Shown here piece by piece: positions 16,826 through 24,843 of a stretch of 64,000 nucleotides of DNA. The stretch comes from Niallia endozanthoxylica. GTDB taxonomy: Bacteria > Bacillota > Bacilli > Bacillales > Cytobacillaceae. The stretch lies in assembly GCF_008710145.1 (NCBI RefSeq), contig NZ_VYKL01000010.1, forward strand, positions 62,001-126,000, read 5' to 3'. The notes under the pieces were generated by a model, which was given only the letters and a program-made list of their open reading frames with translations, ran no database searches and was not told the origin of the DNA. Within the stretch, counting starts at the first letter, position 1. Every line of letters begins with the position of its first letter. The translations under genes and the position numbers were made by a program.

Positions 16826-17617
16826 ATGGAATATGAATATAAAGTGCTTTTTTTAGACATAGATGGAACGATAATAAAGCCGGATCACACTTATACGGAA
16901 TCAACGAAGGAGGCTATTACTCAAATACTGAAATCTGGGATGGAGGTATTTATAGCTACGGGACGACCGATTCATGAGGTGAAAAACCTTGCAAAGGAAT
17001 TACATATCCAGTCGATTATCGGCCAAAATGGCGCATTAGCTGTTTACAATAATAAAACCATTGTTGAAGAACCAATGAACAGAAAGCAGATAGAGCGGTT
17101 TTTAGACATTGCTAAAGAAAATAGTCATGAATTGATTCTTTTTACAAATGAAAAAAATTATGTTACTTCGATGGATCATCCAAAGGTTCAGTATTTTCTT
17201 GAAACATTTCAAATGAATAATAATGCTATATTTACAGAAGCGGTAATCGAACGTATCTTGGGCGTAACCGTGATGAACGTGGATCCGGAGCAGACCGCAC
17301 TATATGAATTTGAAGATAAGATTCGATTGTCTCAAGTAAATGTAGAAGGGAACAAGCATGCCTACGATATTATTCGTACAAATGTGAATAAAGGGGAAGC
17401 TGTGAAAAAAGTTCTTCAGTATTTACAGATTTCTAAAGAACAAGCCATTGCTTTCGGAGATGGAATGAATGATAAAGAAATGCTGCAGGCTGTGGGTGAA
17501 AGCTTTGCAATGGAAAATGCAAATCCTAATTTGTTTCAATATGCTAAGTATAAAACAGCTTCTGTAACTGATTCAGGCATTTATCATGGATTGAAGACAT
17601 TAGGTCTAGTCAAATAA
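16826..17617 (+). CDS. Cof-type HAD phosphatase
   Basis: 263 residues. Motif I LDIDGTI carries the nucleophile Asp, motif II is IATGRP, and the C-terminal GDGMNDKEML gives motifs III-IV. The C2 cap between about 85 and 190 is typical of Cof/YkrA-type sugar-phosphate or flavin phosphatases. The AAAGGAG site is well placed before the ATG. It lies divergent from the GH18 gene and 36 bases before the dehydrogenase at 17654, so the pair may be co-transcribed. The substrate is unknown. Confidence 0.88.
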   Translation: MEYEYKVLFLDIDGTIIKPDHTYTESTKEAITQILKSGMEVFIATGRPIHEVKNLAKELHIQSIIGQNGALAVYNNKTIVEEPMNRKQIERFLDIAKENSHELILFTNEKNYVTSMDHPKVQYFLETFQMNNNAIFTEAVIERILGVTVMNVDPEQTALYEFEDKIRLSQVNVEGNKHAYDIIRTNVNKGEAVKKVLQYLQISKEQAIAFGDGMNDKEMLQAVGESFAMENANPNLFQYAKYKTASVTDSGIYHGLKTLGLVK

Positions 17618-17653
17618 CAAGGACTTGGATAGAAGAAGAGATGGAGTGTGTAA

Positions 17654-18586
17654 ATGGAGATTTCAAATATACTAGTTGTTAGCCCAATGTATAAAGAAAT
17701 TCAAACATTACTTCTAGAAAAAGGAATACAGAAGAATTTTCGATACTTGTCTGAGGATCAAGTAACCAAGAGTGATTTAGAATGGGCGGATGCTTTTGTT
17801 GCCTTTAACATTAAGACTGAGTTTGATTACCGTCTTGTTAAGTGGGTCCATTCTCTTGGTGCGGGTGTAGATAGTTTTTTGTTTCATAAAGAATGGCCAG
17901 AGCAGGTACTGTTAACGAGAACTATTTGTTCCTTTGGACAAAGGATTGCAGAGTATTGTTTAAGCTACATCATAAGGGATTTGCAGTTTCATGATCAATT
18001 TCAGCAAGATAAAGAGCAGAAAAAATGGCAGCCCGCAACACCTGGCTTAATAAGTGAGCAAAAGGTAATGATATTCGGTACGGGGGAGATTGGTCAAACA
18101 GTCGCGAAGACCTTTGCATTTTTAGGGGCTGAAGTATACGGTCTGTCCTTAAGTGGAATAGAAAAAGAATATTTTACAAAGGTTATGTCAATTGACAACT
18201 ATGAAGGACGAGCATCTGAAATGGATTACATCATTAATACATTGCCGCTTACGGAAAACACAGTGGGTCTTTTTAATGAAAAGTTTTTTAATGCTGTTTC
18301 CAATGTTGGTTTTATTAATGTGGGGAGGGGGGCATCGTTGGATGAAGACGCCTTGCTTCAAGCCTTGCAAATGCAGCAGGTGCGATGGGCTGTTCTTGAC
18401 GTTTTTACAGATGAACCGCTGCCAAAGGAAAACAAATTATGGCAGCATCCAAAGGTATGGATAACACCGCATATTTCAGCTGTCACGACGCCAAGTGAAG
18501 GTGTCGATTGTTTTATCGAAACATTAAAGAGTATTGAAGGAAATCAGCCACTCTACAATAAAGTAGATAGTCAAAAAGGGTATTAA
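17654..18586 (+). CDS. D-isomer-specific 2-hydroxyacid dehydrogenase
   Basis: 310 residues, near the lower size limit of the family. A short N-terminal substrate domain is followed by the NAD(P) motif GTGEIGQTVA at about residues 139-148. The catalytic residues are the Arg in INVGRGA, the Glu in DVFTDEPLP and the His in TPHISA. The family reduces 2-keto acids (glyoxylate, phenylpyruvate and others). The substrate is not evident. The ribosome site is GATGGAGTG. It probably shares a transcript with the HAD phosphatase upstream. Confidence 0.88.
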   Translation: MEISNILVVSPMYKEIQTLLLEKGIQKNFRYLSEDQVTKSDLEWADAFVAFNIKTEFDYRLVKWVHSLGAGVDSFLFHKEWPEQVLLTRTICSFGQRIAEYCLSYIIRDLQFHDQFQQDKEQKKWQPATPGLISEQKVMIFGTGEIGQTVAKTFAFLGAEVYGLSLSGIEKEYFTKVMSIDNYEGRASEMDYIINTLPLTENTVGLFNEKFFNAVSNVGFINVGRGASLDEDALLQALQMQQVRWAVLDVFTDEPLPKENKLWQHPKVWITPHISAVTTPSEGVDCFIETLKSIEGNQPLYNKVDSQKGY

Positions 18587-18678
18587 GCTGATGCAATGAA
18601 TTCTATGATTCTCTTTGTTACAATGAAAACACTCCGTTTGATGATTTTTTTGAAAGAATAAAGAAAGGGTGAATCAAT

Positions 18679-19869
18679 ATGAAATATAATTTTGATGAAA
18701 TAGTCAATCGCAATGGTACGTATTCTGTCAAATGGGATGGTGGAGAATTACTTAAAGCAATGGGTTTGACTGATCGGTTTGATGAAGAAACTTTGCCATT
18801 GTTCACTGCTGATATGGATTTACCAGTCCCTCAGCCTTTAATCGAAGCTTTACATAAAACAGTTGATCATCGAATTTTCGGATATTCTATTTTTCCTGCT
18901 GAGTATTATGAAGCGATTCAGCATTGGTTCAAAAAGAGACATGACTGGGAGATAAAGAAAGAGGAAATTGTTTATTGTCCGGGTACTGTGTACGCAACCA
19001 ATATTGCGGTAAAAGCCTTAACAAACCCAGGTGATGGTGTAATTATCCAAAGACCTGTCTATCCTCCTTTTACAAGAGCGATTGTTGAAAATGACCGTAC
19101 ACTTTTGAATAATGCTTTAATTTGTGATGAGGATGGTTATTATACGATTGATTTTGAAGATTTTGAAGCAAAAGCCAAAGATGAAAAGACAAAAATGTTT
19201 ATCTTATGTAATCCGCATAATCCGACTGGAAGAATTTTCAAAGAGGATGAATTGAAAAAACTGTCTGATATCTGTGCGAAGTATAATGTCATTCTTGTCG
19301 CTGATGAAATTCATGGTGATATTATCAGATGTAATCAAAGCTTTACTCCAATTGTTAAGGTAGCTGATCAGACCGACCATATTATCACTTTTACAGCCAT
19401 TAATAAAACCTTTAACTTAGCCGGTTTACATTGCACAAATGTTATTATTTCAAATCTAGAGCTGAGGAAAAAGTTCAGTGATGCTATTGGTATGAAATCA
19501 GCGTCACCATTCACTGTTGCTGCGCTTATTTCTGTATATAGGGATGGGGAAGAGTGGCTGGAGCAGTTGAAGGAGTATCTTGATGGTACAATGGAATGGA
19601 TTGTTGGGTTCATAAAAGAAAACATGCCTAAAGTAAAAGTGAGAATCCCTGAAGGAACGTATGTGATGTGGATGGATTTCAGCGGATATGGAATATCACC
19701 AAAAGAGGTTCATGACCGTATTTATAACCGAGCGAATGTTCTGCTCCAGGACGGAGTCATGTTTGGGAAAGAAGGACTGGAATTTCAAAGAATTTGTATT
19801 CCATCTCCAAGACCCATAATAAAAGAAGCATTTGCAAGAATAGCAAGAGAGTTTGAAGATTTACAATAA
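18679..19869 (+). CDS. patB: PatB/MalY-family aminotransferase (cystathionine beta-lyase)
   Basis: 396 residues, fold-type I PLP enzyme. PLP-binding features: PGTVYATNIAVKAL, CNPHNPTGR, VADEIHGDI, and the Schiff-base Lys in INKTFNLAGL. The N-terminal RNGTYSVKWDG is typical of PatB/MalY enzymes, which cleave cystathionine or other cysteine S-conjugates to pyruvate, ammonia and a thiol. A ribosome site AAAGGGTGA precedes the ATG. It could instead act as an aminotransferase, but PatB is the closest recognisable group. Confidence 0.88.
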   Translation: MKYNFDEIVNRNGTYSVKWDGGELLKAMGLTDRFDEETLPLFTADMDLPVPQPLIEALHKTVDHRIFGYSIFPAEYYEAIQHWFKKRHDWEIKKEEIVYCPGTVYATNIAVKALTNPGDGVIIQRPVYPPFTRAIVENDRTLLNNALICDEDGYYTIDFEDFEAKAKDEKTKMFILCNPHNPTGRIFKEDELKKLSDICAKYNVILVADEIHGDIIRCNQSFTPIVKVADQTDHIITFTAINKTFNLAGLHCTNVIISNLELRKKFSDAIGMKSASPFTVAALISVYRDGEEWLEQLKEYLDGTMEWIVGFIKENMPKVKVRIPEGTYVMWMDFSGYGISPKEVHDRIYNRANVLLQDGVMFGKEGLEFQRICIPSPRPIIKEAFARIAREFEDLQ

Positions 19870-19933
19870 GGTCTCTAATTCTACTGTAAAAGCAGGTTCC
19901 ATATACGGGATCTGTTTTTATTTGGATTTATTT

Positions 19934-20041
19934 ATAACCATACGGCTACTTTTCAGCGAAGCTGAAAGGCGTGAGAAATGGACATTTCTTACGAATGAGT
20001 CAAAAATCGAGCTTATCAACTTGTTTGCTAACAAAGCTACT
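19934..20041 (+). repeat. Dispersed intergenic repeat, copy A (full length)
   Basis: Copy A is one of five related elements in the window. It begins ATAACCATACGGC, then has the hairpin TTTCAGC-GAA-GCTGAAA (19951-19967). A second stem pairs CGTGAGAAATG with CATTTCTTACG (one G-T pair, up to 19993). It then carries ATGAGTCAAAAATC and ends TTATCAAC...GCTAACAAAGCTA. It lies about 65 bases after the patB stop. The rest of the gap to 20287 is AT-rich without genes. Confidence 0.8.
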
Positions 20042-20287
20042 TAATTAAGTAAGGGTATTCATTTTTAAATTTTTTGAATATAATATCTTTTCAAAAGTAT
20101 TATTTTATTGTATATTGTTTTATAAGAATAGTATTTTCTTTTTTATCGTTCTATCTGTGTTACGTAAAGAAGGCACAATCAGTCCACTAGGATTACATAA
20201 AATCAAATGAATATAAAGTCCTTCTCGACAATATATTCTAAAAATTATAATATATTAAAAGATTTAAAAAATAAGGAGCGAATGTCC

Positions 20288-21235
20288 ATGCATGATTTTC
20301 ATACTCATTTTATTCCAACAGAAGTTCTTAATTGGATTAAAGATAATAAAAAGAACATTAATGCCCAATGGGTAGTGAAAGAAGATAATAAAGAGGATTT
20401 TCTAACTATTAATCAAAAGTGGGGGTTTGAATTAAAAAAATCCTTTATTGATAAGGATGTTTATAAGGCAGACCAAGAAAAAGCAGGGGTCACTCATTCG
20501 TTGGTTTCTCCTATCCCGCAGCTATTCTTATATGATTTTCCTTTAGAAATCACTACGGAGATGTCTAGAGTTTATAACCAATCCCTGTCTAAGCTTGTAA
20601 AAGAATCAAATGGAAAAATGTCAGCGCTTGGAACCATTCCATTAACAAATCCTTTGAAAGCTGCTGAAATTTTAAGGGAAGCAATGAACCTTGGACTGAA
20701 GGGGGCAATTATAGGACCTGGAATGGGGCAGCAAATGCTTTCAGATTCCTTCTTCCAGCCATTTTTTGAAGAGGCGGACAAGCTAAAGGCTATCCTTTTC
20801 ATCCATCCACTTCTAAGCGAGGATCCTCGTTTAAAGAGAAGAATGATGCCGAATCTGATTGGTGTTCCGTGGGAAACAACTGTTTGTGCGACGGATTTAC
20901 TTTTAAGTGGAATGGTCGATAAATACCCAAATATTAAAATTCTATTTGCTCATGGTGGAGGATTATTGCCATACCAAATTGGCCGTTTGGATAAAGGTTA
21001 TGAAAAATGGGAATTAGTCTCTTCAAATCTGCAAGCACCGCCTTCAGAGTACTTAAAACGTTTCTGGTATGACAGTGTTCTATGGAATCAAAACAGTCTT
21101 GACTTTCTTGTTAGTATGGTTGGTGAAGATCGAGTTGTGGCAGGTTCTGATTACCCATTTGATTTATGTGTATGGCCGCCGCAAGAGATAAGCGATAAAG
21201 GGGCCCAATCCCTGCTGGAATTTGCTATTAAATAA
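20288..21235 (+). CDS. ACMSD-like amidohydrolase-family decarboxylase/hydrolase
   Basis: 315 residues from the ATG at 20288, nine bases after AAGGAGC; upstream in-frame starts (20207, 20282) are worse. The TIM-barrel metal motif is HDFHTHFIP at the N-terminus, with later ligands in LFIHPLL, LFAHGGG and AGSDYPFD. These are the marks of amidohydrolase-2 proteins such as aminocarboxymuconate-semialdehyde decarboxylase and related aromatic-acid decarboxylases. The next gene is an extradiol dioxygenase, which fits aromatic breakdown, but a strong terminator separates them. Confidence 0.82.
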   Translation: MHDFHTHFIPTEVLNWIKDNKKNINAQWVVKEDNKEDFLTINQKWGFELKKSFIDKDVYKADQEKAGVTHSLVSPIPQLFLYDFPLEITTEMSRVYNQSLSKLVKESNGKMSALGTIPLTNPLKAAEILREAMNLGLKGAIIGPGMGQQMLSDSFFQPFFEEADKLKAILFIHPLLSEDPRLKRRMMPNLIGVPWETTVCATDLLLSGMVDKYPNIKILFAHGGGLLPYQIGRLDKGYEKWELVSSNLQAPPSEYLKRFWYDSVLWNQNSLDFLVSMVGEDRVVAGSDYPFDLCVWPPQEISDKGAQSLLEFAIK

Positions 21236-21246
21236 TGCGTATTAAC

Positions 21247-21294
21247 CCCCCCTAAAGAAATCACTTTTTACGATTTCTTTAGGGGGGTTTTTAT
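21247..21294 (+). terminator. Strong terminator
   Basis: CCCCCCTAAAGAAATC at 21247-21262 pairs perfectly with GATTTCTTTAGGGGGG at 21272-21287, then TTTTTATT. Confidence 0.9.
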
Positions 21295-21420
21295 TATGGT
21301 ATTTCATAATATAAATGGCAAAAAAAGATCATGCTCCGCATAGCTTAATACCTGACTTGTATAAGAAAAAAGAACATGCTAACATAGAAATAATAGATTG
21401 AATATTTTAAAAAAACAAAT

Positions 21421-21435
21421 AATTTTCAGGAAAAA
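21421..21435 (+). promoter_or_regulatory. Weak CodY-like box
   Basis: AATTTTCAGGAAAAA matches 12 of 15 positions of the CodY consensus, 21 bases before the dioxygenase start codon. Matches of this quality also arise by chance in AT-rich DNA. Confidence 0.2.
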
Positions 21436-21456
21436 AAGAAAACAGGAGGCTTTTTT

Positions 21457-22305
21457 ATGTCAATTGAATTAAGTATTATTGCACCACACGTTCCAAGTAT
21501 TTGTCACGAAGATCAAGCGCCGGATTTTCAAAAAGGAATTGTAGAAGGGTTGAAAGAGGTTGCTAAGGAAATTGCTCAAATAGGACCTGATGCTATTGTG
21601 TTAGTTTCCTGTCACTGGCCGACAACATTTGCACACTATGTAGATTGTTATCCTGTACATAAAGGACTTCTTACTGCACAAGAAGCCCCGGATCTAATTA
21701 AAGATGTGCCGTATTACTATCCTGGTGATGCAGAATTAGCTGCTCAATTAGTGCAGGCAGGAAAAGATGCAGAACTTTCGGTAGAAGGGGTATACGATGA
21801 ACATTTTGTTTGGGATTATGGTACGGTTGTTCCGTTGCGTTATCTTGTTCCAAACGAAGATATCCCTGTTATCAATCTATCAGTCACACTAGCTGCAAAT
21901 CTTGAAGAAACCTATAGATGGGGCCAGGTCATTGCAAAGGTTTTACGTGAATCTGATAAAAAGGTAGTATTTGTTGCAAGCGGAGCCTTAGCTCATAATC
22001 TAGTCCGCGGCAGACATCATATGCCAACTTTGGCTGAACATGCGATGGATAAGCAATTTGTTGAATTTGTTATGAATAAAGAATATCAAGCAGCCTATGC
22101 AATGCTGCCGCAATTTTCAAGCATGGCAAAAGTTGAATCAGGCGGCCGTCATTTAGCCATGTTATTTGGCATTATTGATGAAGATAGTACTCCAGTATAT
22201 TATGCGGATGCACAATCTTCCGGCAGCTGGAATCCACTCATAACGTTTAGGAAAACAAGAGTATCTAGTAAAGAAGTGAAATCAAAAGAGGAATACGTAA
22301 AATAA
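21457..22305 (+). CDS. LigB-type (class III) extradiol dioxygenase family protein
   Basis: 282 residues. Metal-site candidates: His in IIAPHVPSICHED, His in VLVSCHWPTTF, DEHFVWDYGTVVPLRYL (catalytic-type His and strand), and ASGALAHNL with RGRHH. This order is that of the LigB superfamily of iron-dependent ring-opening dioxygenases, including DODA-like members. The substrate would be a catechol-type aromatic. CAGGAGG lies before the ATG. No other clear meta-cleavage enzyme is adjacent except the ACMSD-like protein upstream, so the pathway is open. Confidence 0.85.
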   Translation: MSIELSIIAPHVPSICHEDQAPDFQKGIVEGLKEVAKEIAQIGPDAIVLVSCHWPTTFAHYVDCYPVHKGLLTAQEAPDLIKDVPYYYPGDAELAAQLVQAGKDAELSVEGVYDEHFVWDYGTVVPLRYLVPNEDIPVINLSVTLAANLEETYRWGQVIAKVLRESDKKVVFVASGALAHNLVRGRHHMPTLAEHAMDKQFVEFVMNKEYQAAYAMLPQFSSMAKVESGGRHLAMLFGIIDEDSTPVYYADAQSSGSWNPLITFRKTRVSSKEVKSKEEYVK

Positions 22306-22313
22306 CAGACTAA

Positions 22314-22365
22314 AACAGCTGTTTTTTAGATGTGATGATCTATTAGACAGCTGTTATTATTTTTG
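22314..22365 (+). terminator. Probable terminator after the dioxygenase gene
   Basis: AACAGCTG at 22314-22321 pairs with CAGCTGTT at 22348-22355, with an inner AGAT/ATCT pairing, followed by ATTATTTTTG. Confidence 0.6.
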
Positions 22366-22434
22366 TTCTACACAAATGAGGAGTAATAGAATAGAATGGT
22401 TAAGAAAGTATTATTGGGCAAGGAAGAATGTGAG

Positions 22435-23292
22435 ATGAAGAAGACTATTTATGATCTAGTATTAATATTACTAGGTTCTTTTATTTTTTCGATTGGAATA
22501 AATTATTTTACAATCCCAAATATGCTGTCGGAAGGGGGCGTTATTGGTCTTACTCTGATTGCACACTATGTGTTTGGCTGGTCGACAGGAATGTTAAATT
22601 TTTTATTAAATACCATTCTATTTTTACTCGGATCTAAATTTTTTGATAAAAGAACGATTTTTTATACGTTATTTTCAATTGCTTCCTCTTCCTTCTTTTT
22701 ACATGTAACAAAGGAAGTTGGGCATGTATTGACGATGGATACGTTACTAGCCTCGATTTTTGCTGGATTATTAGTCGGTATGGGAATAGGAATTATTTTT
22801 CGGGCCGGTGGAACATCAGGCGGAACAACTGTGTTAGCACGAATTGCTCATCAAGTGTTAGGTTGGAGTATCGGTAAAGGTATTTTGGTGATGGATGTCG
22901 TCGTTGTAGCTGGTTCCATTTTTATCATTGGGATTGAAAAAGCGATGTATACACTTGTAGTCGTATGGGTAGGTGCGAAGGCAATCGACTTTATCGTAGA
23001 TGGATTGGATGAGCGAGTTGCTGTGATTATTATTTCAAATCAACCACAAAAAATGCTGCACAGTATCACGAACAGTATGTCAAGAGGGTTGACTGTTCTC
23101 GAGGGAAAAGGCGGTTATACAGGCGCTGATAAAGAAGTTTTATATATTGTTATCAATAAACAGGAACTAGTCCAGTTGCAAAATATAATCAAAGATATTG
23201 ATATAAATGCTTATGTTACCGCCCATCACGTTCATGAAGTAATGGGCAGAGGTTACAAGGCAAGCAAGTCCAAGGCAGCTGAAGGTGCTTAA
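22435..23292 (+). CDS. YitT/DUF161-DUF2179 family membrane protein
   Basis: 285 residues from the ATG at 22435 (AGGAAG eight bases before); an ATG at 22396 would add 13 residues unlike the family. Six membrane segments cover about 1-200, including FSIGINYFTIPNMLSEGGVIG and RAGGTSGGTTVLARI. A soluble DUF2179 domain follows (about 210-275) with SRGLTVLEGKGGYTG. This layout is that of the Bacillus YitT/YqfU/YvjA proteins, whose function is unknown. The stop is immediately followed by repeat copy B. Confidence 0.85.
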   Translation: MKKTIYDLVLILLGSFIFSIGINYFTIPNMLSEGGVIGLTLIAHYVFGWSTGMLNFLLNTILFLLGSKFFDKRTIFYTLFSIASSSFFLHVTKEVGHVLTMDTLLASIFAGLLVGMGIGIIFRAGGTSGGTTVLARIAHQVLGWSIGKGILVMDVVVVAGSIFIIGIEKAMYTLVVVWVGAKAIDFIVDGLDERVAVIIISNQPQKMLHSITNSMSRGLTVLEGKGGYTGADKEVLYIVINKQELVQLQNIIKDIDINAYVTAHHVHEVMGRGYKASKSKAAEGA

Positions 23293-23295
23293 TGG

Positions 23296-23341
23296 TTGAG
23301 TCAAAAATCAGGCCTATCAACATTGTTCGCTAACAAAGCTA
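23296..23341 (+). repeat. Dispersed intergenic repeat, copy B (3' part only)
   Basis: Only the right part is present: GAGTCAAAAATC, then GGCCTATCAACATTGTTC and GCTAACAAAGCTA. It starts four bases after the yitT-type stop codon. The hairpin half of the element is missing. Confidence 0.75.
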
Positions 23342-23449
23342 TTTTCATAAAAGGATGATGAAGATGAAAGTGTGCTTATAGGTCTTTTTAACTACTTTGT
23401 TTATAGGATATAAATACCATTGAATTCATTATGGAGATGAATTAAGATA

Positions 23450-23689
23450 AAAACACAAGCTGCATTGCTCGTAGCCATAATAAAGTTTTAACCTTTAAGC
23501 TGTAATAGGGAGTTTAAATCGAAACGGGAATGCCAGGCCTCTGTCTATACGACAAGGAGGACATGCAGGAATGTTTCTGCAAACACCCACTTTGAGGAGT
23601 GGTGGTTTAAAACTTTCTTATACCTGTTTACGACAAAAGCGGCTAACCATGTAATTTGTAAGCCAGTTTCCAATCGGAGACTGGTTTTT
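23450..23689 (+). ncRNA. Candidate structured RNA ending in an intrinsic terminator
   Basis: The 440 bases after the YitT gene contain no convincing protein. A GC-richer stretch folds into consecutive hairpins: CCTCTGTC-TATAC-GACA..GGAGG near 23539-23560, GCAGGAA/TTTCTGC near 23566-23580, and CCACT-TTGAGG-AGTGG near 23587-23602. It ends in a clear terminator (CCAGTTTCC at 23663-23671, GGAGACTGG at 23676-23684, then five T). No known riboswitch, tmRNA, 6S, RNase P or SRP signature was recognised. The 5' end and promoter are not defined. Confidence 0.35.
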
Positions 23690-23703
23690 AATTTCATTCT
23701 ATC

Positions 23704-23755
23704 AAATAAGCCGGCCCTATTGAATGACTTGTCATTCAATAGGGCCGGCTTATTT
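23704..23755 (-). terminator. Very strong terminator, 25-bp perfect stem
   Basis: Bases 23704-23728 pair perfectly with 23731-23755 around a TT loop; the core is GCCGGCCCTATTGAATGAC. The right arm encodes the last residues of the leftward gene. Confidence 0.85.
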
Positions 23756-24083
23756 GCATATGAAAAGCATAGTAATACTGCTTAAAGAATGTAATTGCTG
23801 ATTGAGCGCTATTAATATTATTCTTTCTGCATAAATCTGCGAGCGTCATTAATTTATTCATAGCTACTGTTTGTTTATTCGTAGCGAGTACAAAATAAAT
23901 TAAAGTATTAATAACAGGCTGCGGCAGCTTCATTTCTTTCAATTTTCTGATTACCTTTGATTGGGGATGGAGGGATGGGATGTATTCTTGAACTTCCATC
24001 AGTACATCTTCTGTCGTATTGGTTTCTAAAAACTCAGCTAATTTTCTTTCCTTCTCCTCTATGATGACGGTTTCATCAAACAT
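23736..24083 (-). CDS. Small helical protein, possible DnaD/DnaB2-like domain
   Basis: 115 residues, all-helical. The middle (IRKLKEMKLPQPVINTLIYF, then LATNKQ, and LADLCRKNNINSAQSAITFF) resembles the DnaD/DnaB C-terminal domain of Gram-positive primosome proteins: an IN-LIxY helix, a loop, then a helix ending before xxxF. The N-terminal DNA-binding part of DnaB/DnaD is absent. AAAGGAG is placed seven bases before the ATG. The C-terminus is encoded within the terminator stem. The domain assignment is tentative. Confidence 0.6.
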   Translation of the reverse strand: MFDETVIIEEKERKLAEFLETNTTEDVLMEVQEYIPSLHPQSKVIRKLKEMKLPQPVINTLIYFVLATNKQTVAMNKLMTLADLCRKNNINSAQSAITFFKQYYYAFHMQISRPY

Positions 24084-24139
24084 GAAAGTACTCCTTTCTA
24101 TAAAATTATTATTCCATTTTATTCATAATTGGATGACTG

Positions 24140-24232
24140 TTAATTGATAAATTGGTCAAAGACAAGGTTGATTAGCCATAGTGAACTAATAGCAACCATA
24201 GTGTATATACATACATAGAATAACGTTTCCAT
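24140..24232 (-). CDS. Possible 30-residue single-pass membrane peptide
   Basis: METLFYVCIYTMVAISSLWL plus INLVFDQFIN: one hydrophobic helix with a short polar end. GAGG lies seven bases before the ATG. It sits 57 bases upstream of the DnaD-like gene in the same direction, so the two could share a transcript. The good ribosome site and the single hydrophobic helix argue for it; the very short length argues against. No family recognised. Confidence 0.4.
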   Translation of the reverse strand: METLFYVCIYTMVAISSLWLINLVFDQFIN

Positions 24233-24711
24233 AATAGATCCTCTTTCTTTTATTTGTAAATGGATATCAATCGCAGCTTTCAAGGTTCTTTTTATTTGTT
24301 CATATGTATTCTATTTATCTATTTTTTTCTCTCAACACTCATACATTATATAGTAGTTCTAATTCAATTTTTGTCGAATGATTGGAATAAAAAATTTTTT
24401 TAATGTAAGTGTAAAAATATGTAATGATTGAAAAGAAATATGTATTCACATATAACAGAAAAGAACTTAAACATTCCATTTGCTGCAACGTCAGTCTGTA
24501 TCGTACCCTAGTAAAAAAACTTTTCAAGAAATTACGAGGGCATTCGGAAGGGAATTTACATTTTTCTAAACAACACGACAAGATTATTTGTCAAAAAAAA
24601 TATAATAGTAGCATTCTGTATTTTGGCGCTGATGATTAGGACTTTTGACTTGCAGGTATAAAAATAGTCTTTCACGAAACTATACATACTGAATTTAGGC
24701 AGGGGAAAGAA
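24233..24711. other. Gene-poor gap before the ftsZ paralogue
   Basis: AT-rich. Open frames here on both strands lack ribosome sites and recognisable sequence. CATACTGAAT near 24685 resembles a mother-cell (SigE/K-type) -10, but no matching -35 convinced me. Confidence 0.5.
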
Positions 24712-24810
24712 ATGAGAGTTATAGTCTTTAATATCTGCTATATGAATACAGTATTTAATCAAACCTTCGAACAATATGAATCAGTATCCTATGATAAAGA
24801 TTTTGATTGA
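24712..24810 (+). CDS. Possible short upstream ORF before ftsZ paralogue
   Basis: 32 residues beginning MRVIVFNICYMN, with AGGGGAAAGAA before the ATG and a stop 34 bases before the ftsZ start. It could be a leader peptide or an accidental frame. No family recognised. Confidence 0.25.
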   Translation: MRVIVFNICYMNTVFNQTFEQYESVSYDKDFD

Positions 24811-24843
24811 AAATGGAATGGACATAATTTAGGAGGGATGTTA

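Noticed and set aside
22396-22434. Upstream ATG of the YitT-family gene
   Set aside because: The extension is not conserved in the family as I recall it, and the second ATG has a better spaced AGGAAG; the first start is still possible.
23545-23739. 64-codon minus-strand frame in the gap after the YitT gene
   Set aside because: Runs into the terminator stem, has no ribosome site, and overlaps the candidate structured RNA; no recognisable domain.
24424-24639. 71-codon plus-strand frame upstream of ftsZ paralogue
   Set aside because: No Shine-Dalgarno sequence and a random-looking composition.
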